Positions 22,975 through 35,060 are shown, numbered from the stretch's first letter. The stretch is DNA of 64,000 bases from Sipunculus nudus (GCA_026874595.1 CM049320.1:12303964-12367963); one strand, 5' to 3'. Numbers and translations: made by a program. The notes: a model not told the origin generated them from the sequence alone.

Positions 22975-23745
22975 ATGGTGCATAAACTAGATGAATGTTA
23001 TTATTTTCTGTATTTGATTCATTCTTATTCCAGGCTATGCTACATTTTAGATTTTGTATTGTACCACCAGGGTTAGAATGATTAAAGTGTACATTTAATT
23101 GTGTCCACAAAAGGGTGTATTGCTATGAAAGTGTGGATGTTCATGAGATAAGTAATTCCTTACTTCAGAGGAGTAAAAACTTCACAAGGTGTGAAATTGA
23201 CTATTAATTCCAGTAATAAATTAAAACTGGGATAGTAATGATACAGCATAATGATATAGCATAATGATATTGTTTTTCCCTCATTCAACCAACAGTGTGT
23301 ATACTTTATTTGAAAAGATGTTTTATTTTATCAAATTTACTGAATCTTTTATTTTATTTTGGTGAATAAAATTAAGCATGTACTGAAAACTCCAATGTGC
23401 AAAACTTTTTAATAGTGATTCAAGGAATATTCTTGTAGATGCCATGTTGTGGCATTATTTTCTTTTAAATTCAGTTTAAACATTTATGATTTAAAATAAT
23501 AAAATATATGTGTATGCATAATATGACCCAATATGAGCTACACTCTGGATATATGATGATTGCAACTTTTGCAACAATTCTAATATTTTAACTTATATTT
23601 TCAGTTTTTTTATTAAAAATTTATAAAACCTGTAAATAAAAAAATGATTCAGATAAAAACTTCTTAATGGAAAAAGTGGATATGCTTAAAAAAATAGGCT
23701 AATATATAAACTTAAATGCATTATTCCCTTGAAAGTGAAATAAAG
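22975..23745. other. No supported feature
   Basis: Very A+T-rich sequence. No gene or repeat recognised. Confidence 0.4.
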
Positions 23746-23749
23746 GTAT

Positions 23750-26441
23750 TAGTCCATTCTGTCCACTTGCCTGTCCATCTGTAAATTTTCATATGCATTA
23801 CAGTATCTCAAAACTTTTACTGTTTTTCTTCATGACAGTCTTGTCAGAGTATTAGTTTGCAATCATATATTTAGAACTTTACTATAACCAAGTAGGAGGG
23901 CCCCTTTCCTCTTAGGTTTTCATATTCTTATATAAATGAAAAACATTACAATAGAATATTTCTACATCCACCTTCGTGCTGCCCTCACTTTTCCCTTCTC
24001 CGAACCCCATCCCAAAGTCAGCCTCAGTAAGCAAGAACAAGATGAATCAGATATATTCATACTTTAATATTTTGTATAACTATTCGTCCATAGGTACCTA
24101 TGTACATGCCAGAAATTATGTCAATATTGTGTAATATGTAGACATAGTGGGCATCACAATAATGTACCTTGTCAAGACTAAAGAGATATTGTGTCATACA
24201 GTCAGAAATTCAGAAATCACTTCATCAGCATAGTTAATCATAACATCATATCTGCCAAATTGAAAGCTTGCATTTACTGTTTTTTACTTCATGACAGTCT
24301 TGTCAGAGTATTAGTTTGCAGTCATATATTTAGAACTTTACTATAACCAAGTAGGAGGGCCCCTTTCCTCTTAGCTTTTCATATTCTTATATAAATGAAA
24401 AACACTACAATAGAATATTTCTCCATCCACCTTCGTGCTGCCCTCACTTTTCCCTTCTCTGAACCCCATCCCACAGTCAGCCTCAGTAAGCAAGAACAAG
24501 ATGAAACAGATATATTCATACTTTAATATTTTGTATAACTATTCGTCCATAGGTACCAATGTACATGCCAGAAATTATGTCAATATTGTGTAATATGTAG
24601 ACATAGTGGGCATCACAATAATTTACCTTGTCAAGACTAAAGAGATATTGTGTCATACAGTCACAAATTCATAAATCACTTCATCAGCATAGTTAATCAT
24701 AACATCATATCTGTCCAATTGAAAGCTTGCATTTACTGTTTTTCTTCATGACAGTCTTGTCAGAGTATTAGTTTGCAATCATATATTTAGAACTTTACTA
24801 TAACCAAGTAGGAGGGCCCCTTTCCTCTTAGCGTTTCATATTCTTATATAAATGAAAAACATTACAATAGAATATTTCTACATCCACCTTTGTGCTGCCC
24901 TCACTTTTCCCTTCTCCGAACCCCATCCCAAAGTCAGCCTCAGTAAGCAAGAACAAGATGAATCAGATATATTCATACTTTAATATTTTGTATAACTATT
25001 CGTCCATAGGTACCTATGTACATGCCAGAAATTATGTCAATATTGTGTAATATGTAGACATAGTGGGCATCACAATAATGTACCTTGTCAAGACTAAAGA
25101 GATATTGTGTCATACAGTCAGAAATTCAGAAATCACTTCATCAGCATAGTTAATCATAACATCATATCTGCCAAATTGAAAGCTTGCATTTACTGTTTTT
25201 TACTTCATGACAGTCTTGTCAGAGTATTAGTTTGCAGTCATATATTTAGAACTTTACTATAACCAAGTAGGAGGGCCCCTTTCCTCTTAGCTTTTCATAT
25301 TCTTATATAAATGAAAAACACTACAATAGAATATTTCTCCATCCACCTTCGTGCTGCCCTCACTTTTCCCTTCTCTGAACCCCATCCCACAGTCAGCCTC
25401 AGTAAGCAAGAACAAGATGAAACAGATATATTCATACTTTAATATTTTGTATAACTATTCGTCCATAGGTACCAATGTACATGCCAGAAATTATGTCAAT
25501 ATTGTGTAATATGTAGACATAGTGGGCATCACAATAATTTACCTTGTCAAGACTAAAGAGATATTGTGTCATACAGTCACAAATTCATAAATCACTTCAT
25601 CAGCATAGTTAATCATAACATCATATCTGTCCAATTGAAAGCTTGCATTTACTGTTTTTCTTCATGACAGTCTTGTCAGAGTATTAGTTTGCAATCATAT
25701 ATTTAGAACTTTACTATAACCAAGTAGGAGGGCCCCTTTCCTCTTAGCGTTTCATATTCTTATATAAATGAAAAACATTACAATAGAATATTTCTACATC
25801 CACCTTTGTGCTGCCCTCACTTTTCCCTTCTCCGAACCCCATCCCAAAGTCAGCCTCAGTAAGCAAGAACAAGATGAATCAGATATATTCATACTTTAAT
25901 ATTTTGTATAACTATTTGTCCATAGGTACCTATGTACATGCCAGAAATTATGTCAATATTGTGTATTATGTAGACATAGTGGGCATCATGATAATGTACC
26001 TTGTCAAGACTAAAGAGATATTGTGTCATACAGTCACAAATTCATAAATCACTTCATCAGCATAGTTAATCATAACATCATATCTGTCAAATTGAAAGCT
26101 TGCAGACTACCATACACTTTAGATCCTTCAACAAATAGCCTTATCATCATTCTACTACTGCTTATTACTGCTGTCATTGCATTCATTTTTGCTCAAATAT
26201 ATCACAATTTTCAACCCCTCCTAAATAAATAAAAAATAAACCACTATATTTGACTCTATTAATCCATCAGTCAGGTTATTTCATTTATCATTTACTCACA
26301 TATTACATTACATTCCTTTATAATAGCCCAACATGTCCATGATATTCATAAGCTTTATCGACTCGATATAGTATCACAGTGGAGAAACATTTATAGTCCA
26401 ATCACGATCAGCTGAGCGCCGTGACCCATGGGTCCCTTGTT
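23750..26441 (+). mobile_element. Helitron-like element, GACCCATGGGTC family, with alternating 459/457-bp tandem core
   Basis: GTCCATAGGTACCWATGTAC occurs at 24086, 24545, 25002, 25461 and 25918, i.e. at intervals of 459, 457, 459 and 457 bases. Odd units read TACCTATG with AATCAGATAT. Even units read TACCAATG with AAACAGATAT. The array is therefore a two-unit higher-order repeat of 916 bases copied with almost no divergence. After the last unit comes the unique 3' region shared with 10417-10950, then GAGCGCCGTGACCCATGG, palindrome 26423-26434, and the end at about 26441 (CCTTGTT). No coding capacity is visible. Confidence 0.7.
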
Positions 26442-26444
26442 TCC

Positions 26445-26665
26445 ATTTCTCTCTCTCTCTTTCATTTTCTTCTCTTTTCTCCATCTCTCTCTTTCTCTTT
26501 CTTTCTTTTTTCTTTTTCCTTTTTATTTTTTCTCTCTTTCTCTCTGTCTCTCTCTCTCTTCGTGTCTTTCTCTCTGTCTCTTCTTTTTTCTCTCTCTCTT
26601 TCTTTCCCTCTTTTTATTCTTTCTTTCTCTCTTTCTTTTTCCTCTTTTCCATATACTCTTTCAGA
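26445..26665. repeat. Long polypyrimidine (TC/TTTC)n tract
   Basis: About 220 bases of T and C with very few purines follow the element end at 26441. The three long frames here (FLSLSLF-type on plus, REKEREK-type on minus) are translations of this low-complexity tract. Confidence 0.95.
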
Positions 26666-26669
26666 TATC

Positions 26670-27930
26670 ACTTTCTAGTTCTCCTTCCATCATATTGGAA
26701 TGACTGGATTGTCTCATATTTGTCTTGATGTATTATCACATTTCACCATGTGCTTTTTCATAATAGACCAAAGGCAAGAGAAAAAATACCTTTCAGATGT
26801 ACATGTGACAAATTTAGTGACCCAGACATGCTTATATATACAGACACACCTGGCTCTTTATCTCTTTTTCTGGTACATTACATAGGCAGGTATGTGTGGT
26901 AGATTATTATTTATTATCACCTTTTGATTGTTCTTTTTTATGAAAGACTTTTGTGAAGAATAAGCGTACCTTTCAGATCTGGATGTGACAGGTATAGTGA
27001 CACAGGTATGATTGTATTCAAGTATATACCTGAATCCTGTAACCTTTATTAAGTGGACCACTGGAGATGAGTGCTTTTATCAACACGCGTGCATGAACTC
27101 TTATCAAGGTAATACAAATACCTGCATGGTTCTGGTCTCCTGAAGGGTCCACCCATCATGCATTACAGATAAATCATGGCTACACCTCTCAGGCCAGTTT
27201 TCTCAGACACTCCATTGTTATGTTGATACACTTATCATTGTGAAAGCTGTCTTATCAAGATATGTGATATCATGTTACTCAGTGCATCCCTTGTGACTGG
27301 TGCTGTCTATTATTACCCATTGCAGAAGAAGCCCTTAGCTGTTATTGTCAACTGATGGACCAGAATTAATGTGCCCACAATAGTAAAAGAATATATATGA
27401 TATTATTTTCACCTGTGCTTTTACTATTTATGATACTTCTTAATTTTCAGTTCCATATGACATATTGTAAAAGGGTCTGCTGTAACTTACAACACATTAA
27501 TTAAATGACTTAAGCCTGTTTATACATTAAGATAATTCACAATTTAAGATTAAAATTCGATAAAATATGTATAACTCAATGCAATAATACAAATTGGGTT
27601 ATTCTGTGAATATTTTAAAGAATTTAATAATTTTATAATTATTTAATTTTCAAAAAATAATCAAATCAGTATATGTAAATATAAACATGTTAAAATGTTG
27701 AATTTTTATGAAGAATATTTCAATCATAAAAAAGATGTAACATTTAACGAGAATTTCCTAGCAATGATTGCTATTTGAACATCTTTAAATTTTTGGAATC
27801 AAGAAATTTAAATTTATGGAATTTATCAAATTATTATAAACATGGATACATATAATACACTTATAGACATTTTTCAAAGTTTAATTGTGCTGTAAATTGT
27901 CAAATGCTGTAAAAAATAAGCATTTGGAAT
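26670..27930. other. No supported feature
   Basis: Unannotatable. Two loosely similar segments (TACCTTTCAGATGTACATGTGACAAATTTAGTGAC near 26787, and the same motif order near 26968) suggest a weak duplication about 180 bases apart. Confidence 0.35.
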
Positions 27931-27932
27931 TT

Positions 27933-29642
27933 TTGTATCCGCCAAAACAGAGTTTTGCGGATACTATGTTTTCAGCTGGACGCCGCCGCCGCCGCCGCTT
28001 AGGGTGTCCGGAGAACTCCTCCGTAACCGCTGGGCGGAATTTTCCTAAACCCGGGATTATGTTCGGGTCACATGTGAACTGCTGCGCCCCGATTTTGTTT
28101 TGACCTCTGACCTTTCCTCTGGGCTCTGCGTCCGTTTGTGCGTCTGTTTCCACACATAAACCCACATATCCTGGGAACCGTTTGACCGATCAGGAAAATT
28201 TTTTTGCACAAATGTAGCCCTCGGAGAGCTTTATAACATACACCAAAAATGGTGGCGCCACCTGCAACCATGTTTGCACAGTGTCCATCTGTTCGTCTGC
28301 CTTGGGTTAAAATCACTCATATCTCTGCAGTGACTTGACTAATTCACCTGAAATTGGGCATGCGCAAACATCCTGGATAGCTTTTCTGATTTTATGACAG
28401 GTGGCGCCACCTACATTCACGTTTACGCTGCAGACATCCAAGCTCATATCTCGGGAACCGTTTGACCGATCAGGAAAAATCTTTTGCACAAATGTAGCCC
28501 TTGGAGAGCTTTATAACATACACCAAAAATGGTGGCGCCACCTGCAACCATGTTTGCACAGTGTCCATCTGTTCGTCTGCCTTGGGTTAAAATCACTCAT
28601 ATCTCTGCAGTGACTTTACTAATTCACCTGAAATTTGGCATGCGTATACATCCTGGATAGCTTATCTGATTTTATGACAGGTGGCGCCACCTACATTCAC
28701 GTTTACGCTGCAGACATCCAAGCTCATATCTCGGGAACCGTTTGACCGATCAGGAAAATTCTTTTGCACAAATGTAGCCCTTGGAGAGCTTTATAACATA
28801 CACCAAAAATGGTGCCGCTACCTGCAACCATGTTTGCACAGTGTCCATCTGTTTGTCTGCCTTGGGTTAAAATCACTCATATCTCTGCAGTGACTTGACT
28901 AATTCACCTGAAATTTGGCATGCGTATACATCCTGGATAGCTTTTCTGATTTTATGACAGGTGGCGCCACCTACATTCACGTTTACGCTGCAGACATCCA
29001 AGCTCATATCTCAGGAACCGTTTGACCGATCAGGAAAATTTTTTTGCACAAATGTAGCCCTTGGAGAGCTTTATAACATACACAAAAAATGGTGGCGCCA
29101 CCTGCAACCATGTTTGCACAGTGTCCAGCTGTTCATCTGCCTTGGATTAAAATCACTCATATCTCTGCAGTGGTTTGACTAATTCACCTGAAATTCTGCA
29201 TGCTTATACATCCTGGATAGCTTTTCTGATTTTATGACAGGTGGCGCCACCTACAATCAAGTTTGCGCTGCAGACATCCAAGCTCATATCTAGGGAACCG
29301 TTTGACCGATTGGGCCAAAATTTTGCATGTGTATAGTTCTCACAAAGCTCTTTATCATACGCTAAACTGGTGGCGCCACCTGCAACCCTTTTTGGCATGG
29401 CGTCCATCTGTTTGTCTGCCAAGGGCAAAAATCACTCATATACAATATAGTGGTTTGACTTATCTGCCTTAAATTTTGCATATGTATACAACTTGGACGG
29501 CTTTCTGGATTTTTTGGTAGGTAGCGCAACCTACATACACAATTTGGCTGCAGACATCCATGCTGATATGCAACACTTCACCCGTTCCACTCTGATTTAG
29601 GCGGATACAAGTAGTCGCTTGTCGACTACCCGTATTATAGTT
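27933..29642 (+). mobile_element. Helitron-like element, GTATCC family, copy 3, full length with 280-bp dimer array
   Basis: The 5' hairpin is GTATCCGCCAAAAC, loop AGA, GTTTTGCGGATAC (27936-27965). The 3' end is GCGGATACAA, hairpin GTAGTCG, loop CTTGT, CGACTAC, then CCGTATTATAG and TT, ending near 29642. The palindrome GGTGGCGCCACC occurs at 28251, 28400, 28531, 28680, 28811 (mutated to GGTGCCGCTACC), 28960, 29091, 29240 and 29369. The spacing alternates 149/131 bases, so the unit is exactly 280 bases made of two diverged halves. A DR1 motif lies at 28101-28113 and a CGC-rich run at 27975-28000. Three nearly identical 70-73-codon frames (28401, 28681, 28961) are successive units read in frame, not genes. 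This architecture resembles molluscan pearl-type elements. Confidence 0.7.
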
Positions 29643-29644
29643 TC

Positions 29645-31525
29645 TCTATATTTATAAAATTTGATCTATTCATTCAATAATCTGCATATCTTAGAAATAT
29701 TTCCACAAACTACATTTTTAGACTTTGGGATATTGTGAAATAGCCATTATCCTACAGACAAATGGCATATTATTTTATTCTTTAATAAATATTTACTCAT
29801 ACATCAAGGTTTTATATATACATTTAAGACTAGTTTAGTTCCTGGACTTTTGGGCCAGTATATTCCAGGACAACAACTAAGCCATATGTGGAAATGTACT
29901 GCAACAAAAATATAACCTGTTGTGTTGATATTGTTGCACTTGTAAACAGCTGATACTCTTTACATTAGACTATAAATGATGAATTAACAAAAAAAAAAAG
30001 ATTAAATGTGAACTCACAGACGAAACTGAAAACCAGGCTTTTGTGGTCATTTCCTGTGTCAGTTCCAAGTTGGCCTCTGTCCAGTAACCTATGTGAGCCA
30101 TGCTTGTAATTACACAGTAAGATATTCATCAAACATGCAGAGTGATTTACTAATATGCTGACTTAAAAAATAATTTTTCTTGCACATGGTAGGTGTTGTT
30201 AATAAGTACACTAAAAACGCTAACTAATGGTCCGGTTTATGTCAGGTGACAGCATGCCTGTAGGCCATGAGGTGTTGTGCAAATGATGAAAATATTTGCA
30301 TCCACATAAAGCCTTACAGTGCAGTCCACAATAACGGATGAAAAGGCATTCTGACGTCAGTACGCTGGTTGTAGACTCTCTAATGTCAGAGGGACAAAAT
30401 GGTGCTTACTAGCAGGTGGAACATTGGCTTTTATTCAGACATCACCTCTGACTGCAGTCTTGACAGGATTGTGTATCTGGTCCCTGGCTGTGTATACCTG
30501 TCTGTCCCTTGTCATAACAGGCTGTCAGCCACCTGCCGTTGATCCTGAGGAGGGCACAGGGAGGGCATTGTAAAGATGAAGACAAGCATCCGGTGTTCAA
30601 CCTAGCTCCTATACAGGTGCTCAAAATAAACGCTAGGTATTTGCGTCACTCCAAAAAGTGGTTCTAATTAGTGCTAATTAGTCCATTGTTAGAGCAGCGG
30701 AGGACGTTTTACTTCTCCACACATCTTTTTCAAGGTTTAATATTGAACTCTCTGCTAAGAAAATAAATCATTTTAAAACTAAAATTAACAAAATTTTGAA
30801 ATTTTGAAAATGGAAATTCAGAAAAGCACATGACAGCAGCAAACTGTATGTAAAACTAGGTAATAATAATTATTCAGGGGGGAGCTGAGTCCCTAAACCT
30901 CACCTTTCTTGAGGCGGGGCTGCTCCCCAAGTCCCAACTCCATCCCTGATTGCCACATATGTATAAATTCAAACATGAACATAAAAAAACATATTTACTT
31001 TACTGCTTTATTCATGTAACATGCACTATAATGTTTTAATTTCCAAATTTAAAATTTAATCCCATTTATTTCTAGCCAGTTTTATCTTAGTCATTATCAC
31101 CTCTTCCATGTTAACCTGGCATAATAGACAGAGGGCTACCCTTTATTCACACAGTGACTGACACACACCCAAGACACTCATTACTTGAATGTGGAAAGTC
31201 GTGATGGATTAATCATCAGGAACCACATGATAAGACAAAAGTTACCTCAAAATATTAGAACTAACCTCAGTAAGAATGAAGTTGTATAACTTAACAAAAG
31301 TAACAGTGAGACACCCATATTTCACATATTTTAGATAATTGATATCAGTGACTTTGTGGCAGCAGTTTAGTCAGATTGAGTCAAAGAGTAATTGATTTCT
31401 GACCAGACCTTCCATGCTGCCCAGTCAGAATCCCAAAGACACACAAGATGAAATGGCCATTGTAGCCTTTAAATAGGCCCAGCTGCGGAATAAATCTAGC
31501 CAAAGGAGCTGGAAAGCAAGGCACA
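29645..31525. other. No supported feature
   Basis: Mixed A+T-rich and moderately G+C-rich sequence (30340-30620). No gene or repeat recognised. The minus frame at 30442-30624 shows no family motif. Confidence 0.4.
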
Positions 31526-31527
31526 AT

Positions 31528-31563
31528 GCCTGATAGCCACCGGGTAATCCCTGGTGGTCAGGC
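31528..31563. other. Imperfect hairpin with homeodomain-type core
   Basis: GCCTG, bulge, CCACC, GGG, loop TAAT, CCC, then GGTGG and CAGGC form a compact stem of 13 pairs with small bulges. The loop contains TAATCC (31545-31550), and a second TAATCC lies at 31582-31587, the core bound by Otx/Bicoid-type homeodomains. Too short for a normal microRNA precursor. Function unknown. Confidence 0.25.
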
Positions 31564-32169
31564 CTTTATAATGGGATCGCTTAATCCTAAGCTGGCCTTA
31601 AGCTGATGTACATCCTCTCAGTCCATATTCACGCTGGTAGCTTTGATGTCTTAATGCAGAAGCACTGGCTGGAAGTAATGTGTGGTTTACATATGGGGAG
31701 TAGCCACTGAAAAACAAAGATTTGAGAAGTGTAGCATACGATTATCATCCCAATGGGATGCCCATTAGGTTTTGGTGATATATAATTATGACATGCTCAA
31801 TTTTCCACTCAGTATGTGTCAGAACATCATATGCATGCATGAGCTCTCCAGTGGTTGGCAATGACATATTTGAACATTTTCTAAAGAAATTACAGTTATT
31901 AAATGGCATCTTTTAGAAGATTATATATTTTTGTAGTACAAACAGTAACCTGCATTAAAACAGTACATGTCACTACATACGCCTCCTTCATCAGACACTT
32001 CAGTCAACATGTTTTGACATAGCAGGCTGTAATCTCAGTTATTGAATTCATTGTTTTACTCAATCTTTTTAAAGGTTTGGTGTAGTCTCCTTCTGATTAA
32101 TCATGGGAGGGCCAGGCTCAATCAGTGATTGACAGGTCATGTTTTTGTCTCTGCCAGAAAGATATATTT

Positions 32170-32600
32170 TCATCCCCGTTTGTGTTTTTGTGAAGAATCT
32201 GTTAGATTTTTGTGTGGATCTGGTGTATGATCTGAAATCCATTATAGACATCATTAAGGAATATTAGAAAATGTACTGTAACTTATGCATGAATGAACCT
32301 TTGCATTCCTTAGAATACACATTTCTAGTGAAAAACTTTAATAACTTTGTACTTAAGTATATATCTCCAAAAATGGTAGGCTTATTGTAATGGAAGATGC
32401 TGTGAATGGGAAAATAAGGAAGAAAACCTAAGGCACTGTCAACAGGAGGTTCCCCAGCTGCAATCAGCGAAATCTGATCACAGTGATACAGCATTTCCAA
32501 AAGCTGTTCTTCCCTTTGAGGTTCAAATAGTGTATCATATAGGAAGTTAATGCAAACAACTTTCAATCATATGAGTTCCTTCACTTCCATCATCAGTAAC
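32170..32600 (-). pseudogene. Possible cytochrome P450 fragment (relic)
   Basis: On the minus strand an open frame runs from 32566 to a stop at 32264. Its order of short motifs resembles the helix E to helix G region of animal CYP2-clan P450s: VVCINFLYDTLFEP, then EEQLLEMLYHCDQI, then IAAGEPPVD, then LPYFPIHSIF. Family members there usually show V-x-C near FG-x-R-[YF], a D/E-rich stretch with LL, AG..VD, then L.YFP. Upstream in frame a TGA interrupts EVKELI. Downstream, another frame (about 32235-32175) reads DPHKNLTDS, similar to the DP.N..DLTDS segment that follows helix G. The broken frames and the absence of the FG, I-helix, ExxR and heme-cysteine motifs nearby argue for a decayed fragment. 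The match is by eye and could be coincidence. Confidence 0.3.
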
Positions 32601-32605
32601 ACTTA

Positions 32606-32770
32606 AGCTTTACACCTTTACGTGTGAAGAAATTCTTCAAAGCGCATAAAAAATATAGTTCACTTTGTTTCTATACTGACATAGCATAGCCTAACACCTC
32701 TGTATGTGAAAAAAATTCTTCTAAACCCATCAAGAAAGTACAGGTCACAGTGGTTCTAAGCTGATGTGGT
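32606..32770. repeat. 82-bp tandem duplication
   Basis: ACACCTTTACGTGTGAAGAA with ATTCTTCAAAGCGCAT (from 32612) recurs as ACACCTCTGTATGTGAAAAA with ATTCTTCTAAACCCAT (from 32694). Two diverged copies, period 82. Confidence 0.65.
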
Positions 32771-33473
32771 ACATCTCGTAGCCTCAGGGAGGGCATGGCT
32801 TTGTGATTCAGTCGTTGGGATGGTGGCATGGACAATTTTCTCTTGAGACTGCACCTGCAATATCTTTATTTTTATGCAAGTTCAAAATAGCTACTCTTCT
32901 ACACACAGAACTTGTGTGTTCTAATTTGAAGCCATGCATGTAAAAAAAAAATATTAGACAGAATACCACTGCGAGAATGTTCTTAATAGAGAATATACAG
33001 TCAGAACTATTTTTAGTTATATTTTAACAAAAAGAGTCAGGAAACCTAATGGACAAAAAGGAAATTTGTTACTTCAGGTCACATGGTGTTTTTTCCTAAT
33101 TTTCCTTGCATTAAGCCTAATTGTCTAATGCTCTTTTGGGGCCGTGGGGTTGGTTCAATCTGGTTTTAACCGACAGCTCTCTCTTTCGAGTTGGTCTTTC
33201 ACATGCTTTTTTTACATTTCCTTCCTTGCTTGGAGCTCTTGGAACATCAGCTTTTAATTAAAAAAGAAACATTCGTCCAGGCAACATTTTGTAGGTCAGG
33301 TAAGACTGATGTAAGAAAAGTGGTCTCTCTGTCCAAATATGGCAGATCATTTTACTTATTTTATGGTACAACAAAGAGTTGGTACATTTGACATTTTTTT
33401 AGTTTTGCCGAAACTTAATATACTTTGGATTATCTTTTTTTTCATGTGATAAGTGGCTATCAGATAACTTTCA

Positions 33474-33556
33474 GTAGGGATTCAGGGACATTTTAAGTCA
33501 TTAGGGATACAAGCACATTTTATGTCAGTAGGGATACAGGCACATTTTATGTGGGA
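33474..33556 (+). repeat. 27-bp tandem repeat, three copies
   Basis: GGGATWCARGSACATTTTA starts at 33477, 33504 and 33531, an exact 27-base period. Confidence 0.85.
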
Positions 33557-33559
33557 TAT

Positions 33560-34235
33560 ATTTCTTTGCATTGAAGGAATTTTTAAGTTCTTCACTTAAA
33601 ACAGGATTCACAGGGCCACTGCCTGGAGAATCTGTTATTATCCAGGGTTTTCAGAGAGATAGAAGTAAGGGTTTGTGACTCACGAAATCTCACTTGGCAC
33701 TCAGTTCTTGGGCTTCAAGCATCTTACTGGATGCATAAAATTTCAGACTGTTGGAGCAAGAGGATCAAAGATGGCTCTTCTTGCAGTCAGTGACCATTGT
33801 GGACTAACTCAGAAACCAGTTAATTGTGTCATACTGTGCTCAGAATTAACCCTTAGGTTACATTGTAATAAAATAATCATATATTAACACAAAATCTTAT
33901 CTGTTATTTAATAATGTGAAAATAAAAAATGAAAAAAAGTCAATTTTTATAACCCTTGGAACAGAACTAATTTGATCCCATTTACAACACACCAACAATT
34001 CATCCTAAGCAGCCAAGACTCTACACTTTTTCTTCTTATAGAAAGCCTTGGTTTCTCATACTATCTAGGGCTCCCTAGGCCACACAAGGTAGGATACCTT
34101 TCAGTGGGAATTAAAAGTTGATCAGCGTTTTAATGTCCTGTGGTGATTTTCACGCATATAGGCACGCATATACGCTGACAGACACCTCCAAACACCCCAT
34201 TTACAAAATCATATTAGCAATTTTCATGCATATAA
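33560..34235. other. No supported feature
   Basis: Only short chance frames (33675-33887). Confidence 0.35.
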
Positions 34236-34372
34236 GACATTTTACTCAGGGGAAAAAATTTGGCCGATCCCGGATTCGAACCCATTTTGGTGGCACAGAA
34301 GTCTGGCATACCAACCACTTGGCTAGAAAAACAAGCTTCATTAGTGAGACAGTTTGGTCCACTTTTATGTCA
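34236..34372 (-). mobile_element. tRNA-derived SINE, best-preserved copy of its family
   Basis: On the minus strand the A box TAGCCAAGTGG (complement of 34315-34325) and B box GGGTTCGAATCCG (complement of 34271-34283) match the polymerase III consensus and are 31 bases apart, as in a tRNA head. The body then runs through TCCCCTGAG toward lower coordinates. The same head and flanks (ACGGGGTGACATAAAAG-type start and CCCCTGAG end) recur at 46749-46889 and, truncated, near 63.6 and 63.9 kb. The 75- and 117-codon frames on the plus strand run through this SINE and are not genes. Confidence 0.75.
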
Positions 34373-34379
34373 ACCCGTA

Positions 34380-35040
34380 ACAATACGCATATACATGTGG
34401 AAACACCCCTTTATGATAAAACTTTATTGCCTTTATACACAGCAACTCCTACAGTTGAAACAATGTATTAAAGACAAGGCACGTTAACTTCATTTTTTAT
34501 CAAGCAGATTATAGCTTGAGACACAAGCTGTTATTTTAATTCCAGCAGGGTACTTATATGCCTAATCACTGGATTATCTTTTCTTGTCTCCCTTGCCATC
34601 TAAACACAGTGCATGCCCTTGGCTCTGAGGACTTTGGCTTGCAGTTCGTTTGATGACTGCGATGTTATTTGTACATGTGTCCGGGATTGTGCTTGTGACT
34701 CTCTGTCAGTGATTAACGTTGGTTTAGCCCCTGCTTTATCACTGATTGTTACAATCAGTGTTAGTATACTGGCATGTCTGAATTACAGCATCAACGTGAA
34801 ATGTTCTTCAGTATCACTCTTCACTATGCAGTACAAACATCCTTAGATGATGAATTAGGCAGCTCAGAGGGTAGATGTTATAGCCTAGCTGCCAGCAGTA
34901 AGTGATGGCATTTATTTCTATATTATATTATTTTTATTTTAATTTATTTACTATTCATAGATAAGAATAAAATATTTAATTAAATCCGTTTTTATTAAAT
35001 AATATTTTTTTATTATTTTTCGCTTTCTACTTTCACCATG
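34380..35040. other. No supported feature
   Basis: No gene or repeat recognised. The 77-codon frame at 34613-34846 has no family motif. Confidence 0.35.
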
Positions 35041-35060
35041 TTTGAGTTTTCTACCCTTTC

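Noticed and set aside
26421-26703. Overlapping 85-91-codon frames and their minus-strand counterpart
   Set aside because: Translated (TC)n tract: Ser/Leu/Phe on one strand and Arg/Glu/Lys on the other.
28401-29182. Three consecutive near-identical 70-73-codon frames (28401, 28681, 28961)
   Set aside because: They are successive 280-bp units of the Helitron-like array, start at GTG rather than ATG, and differ only as the DNA units do. Not tandem genes.
34270-34326. tRNA gene
   Set aside because: A and B boxes are present but the acceptor and anticodon stems do not pair convincingly, and the same block recurs with SINE body sequence at 46.8 kb.
34118-34487. 117- and 75-codon plus frames
   Set aside because: They run through the antisense of a tRNA-derived SINE.
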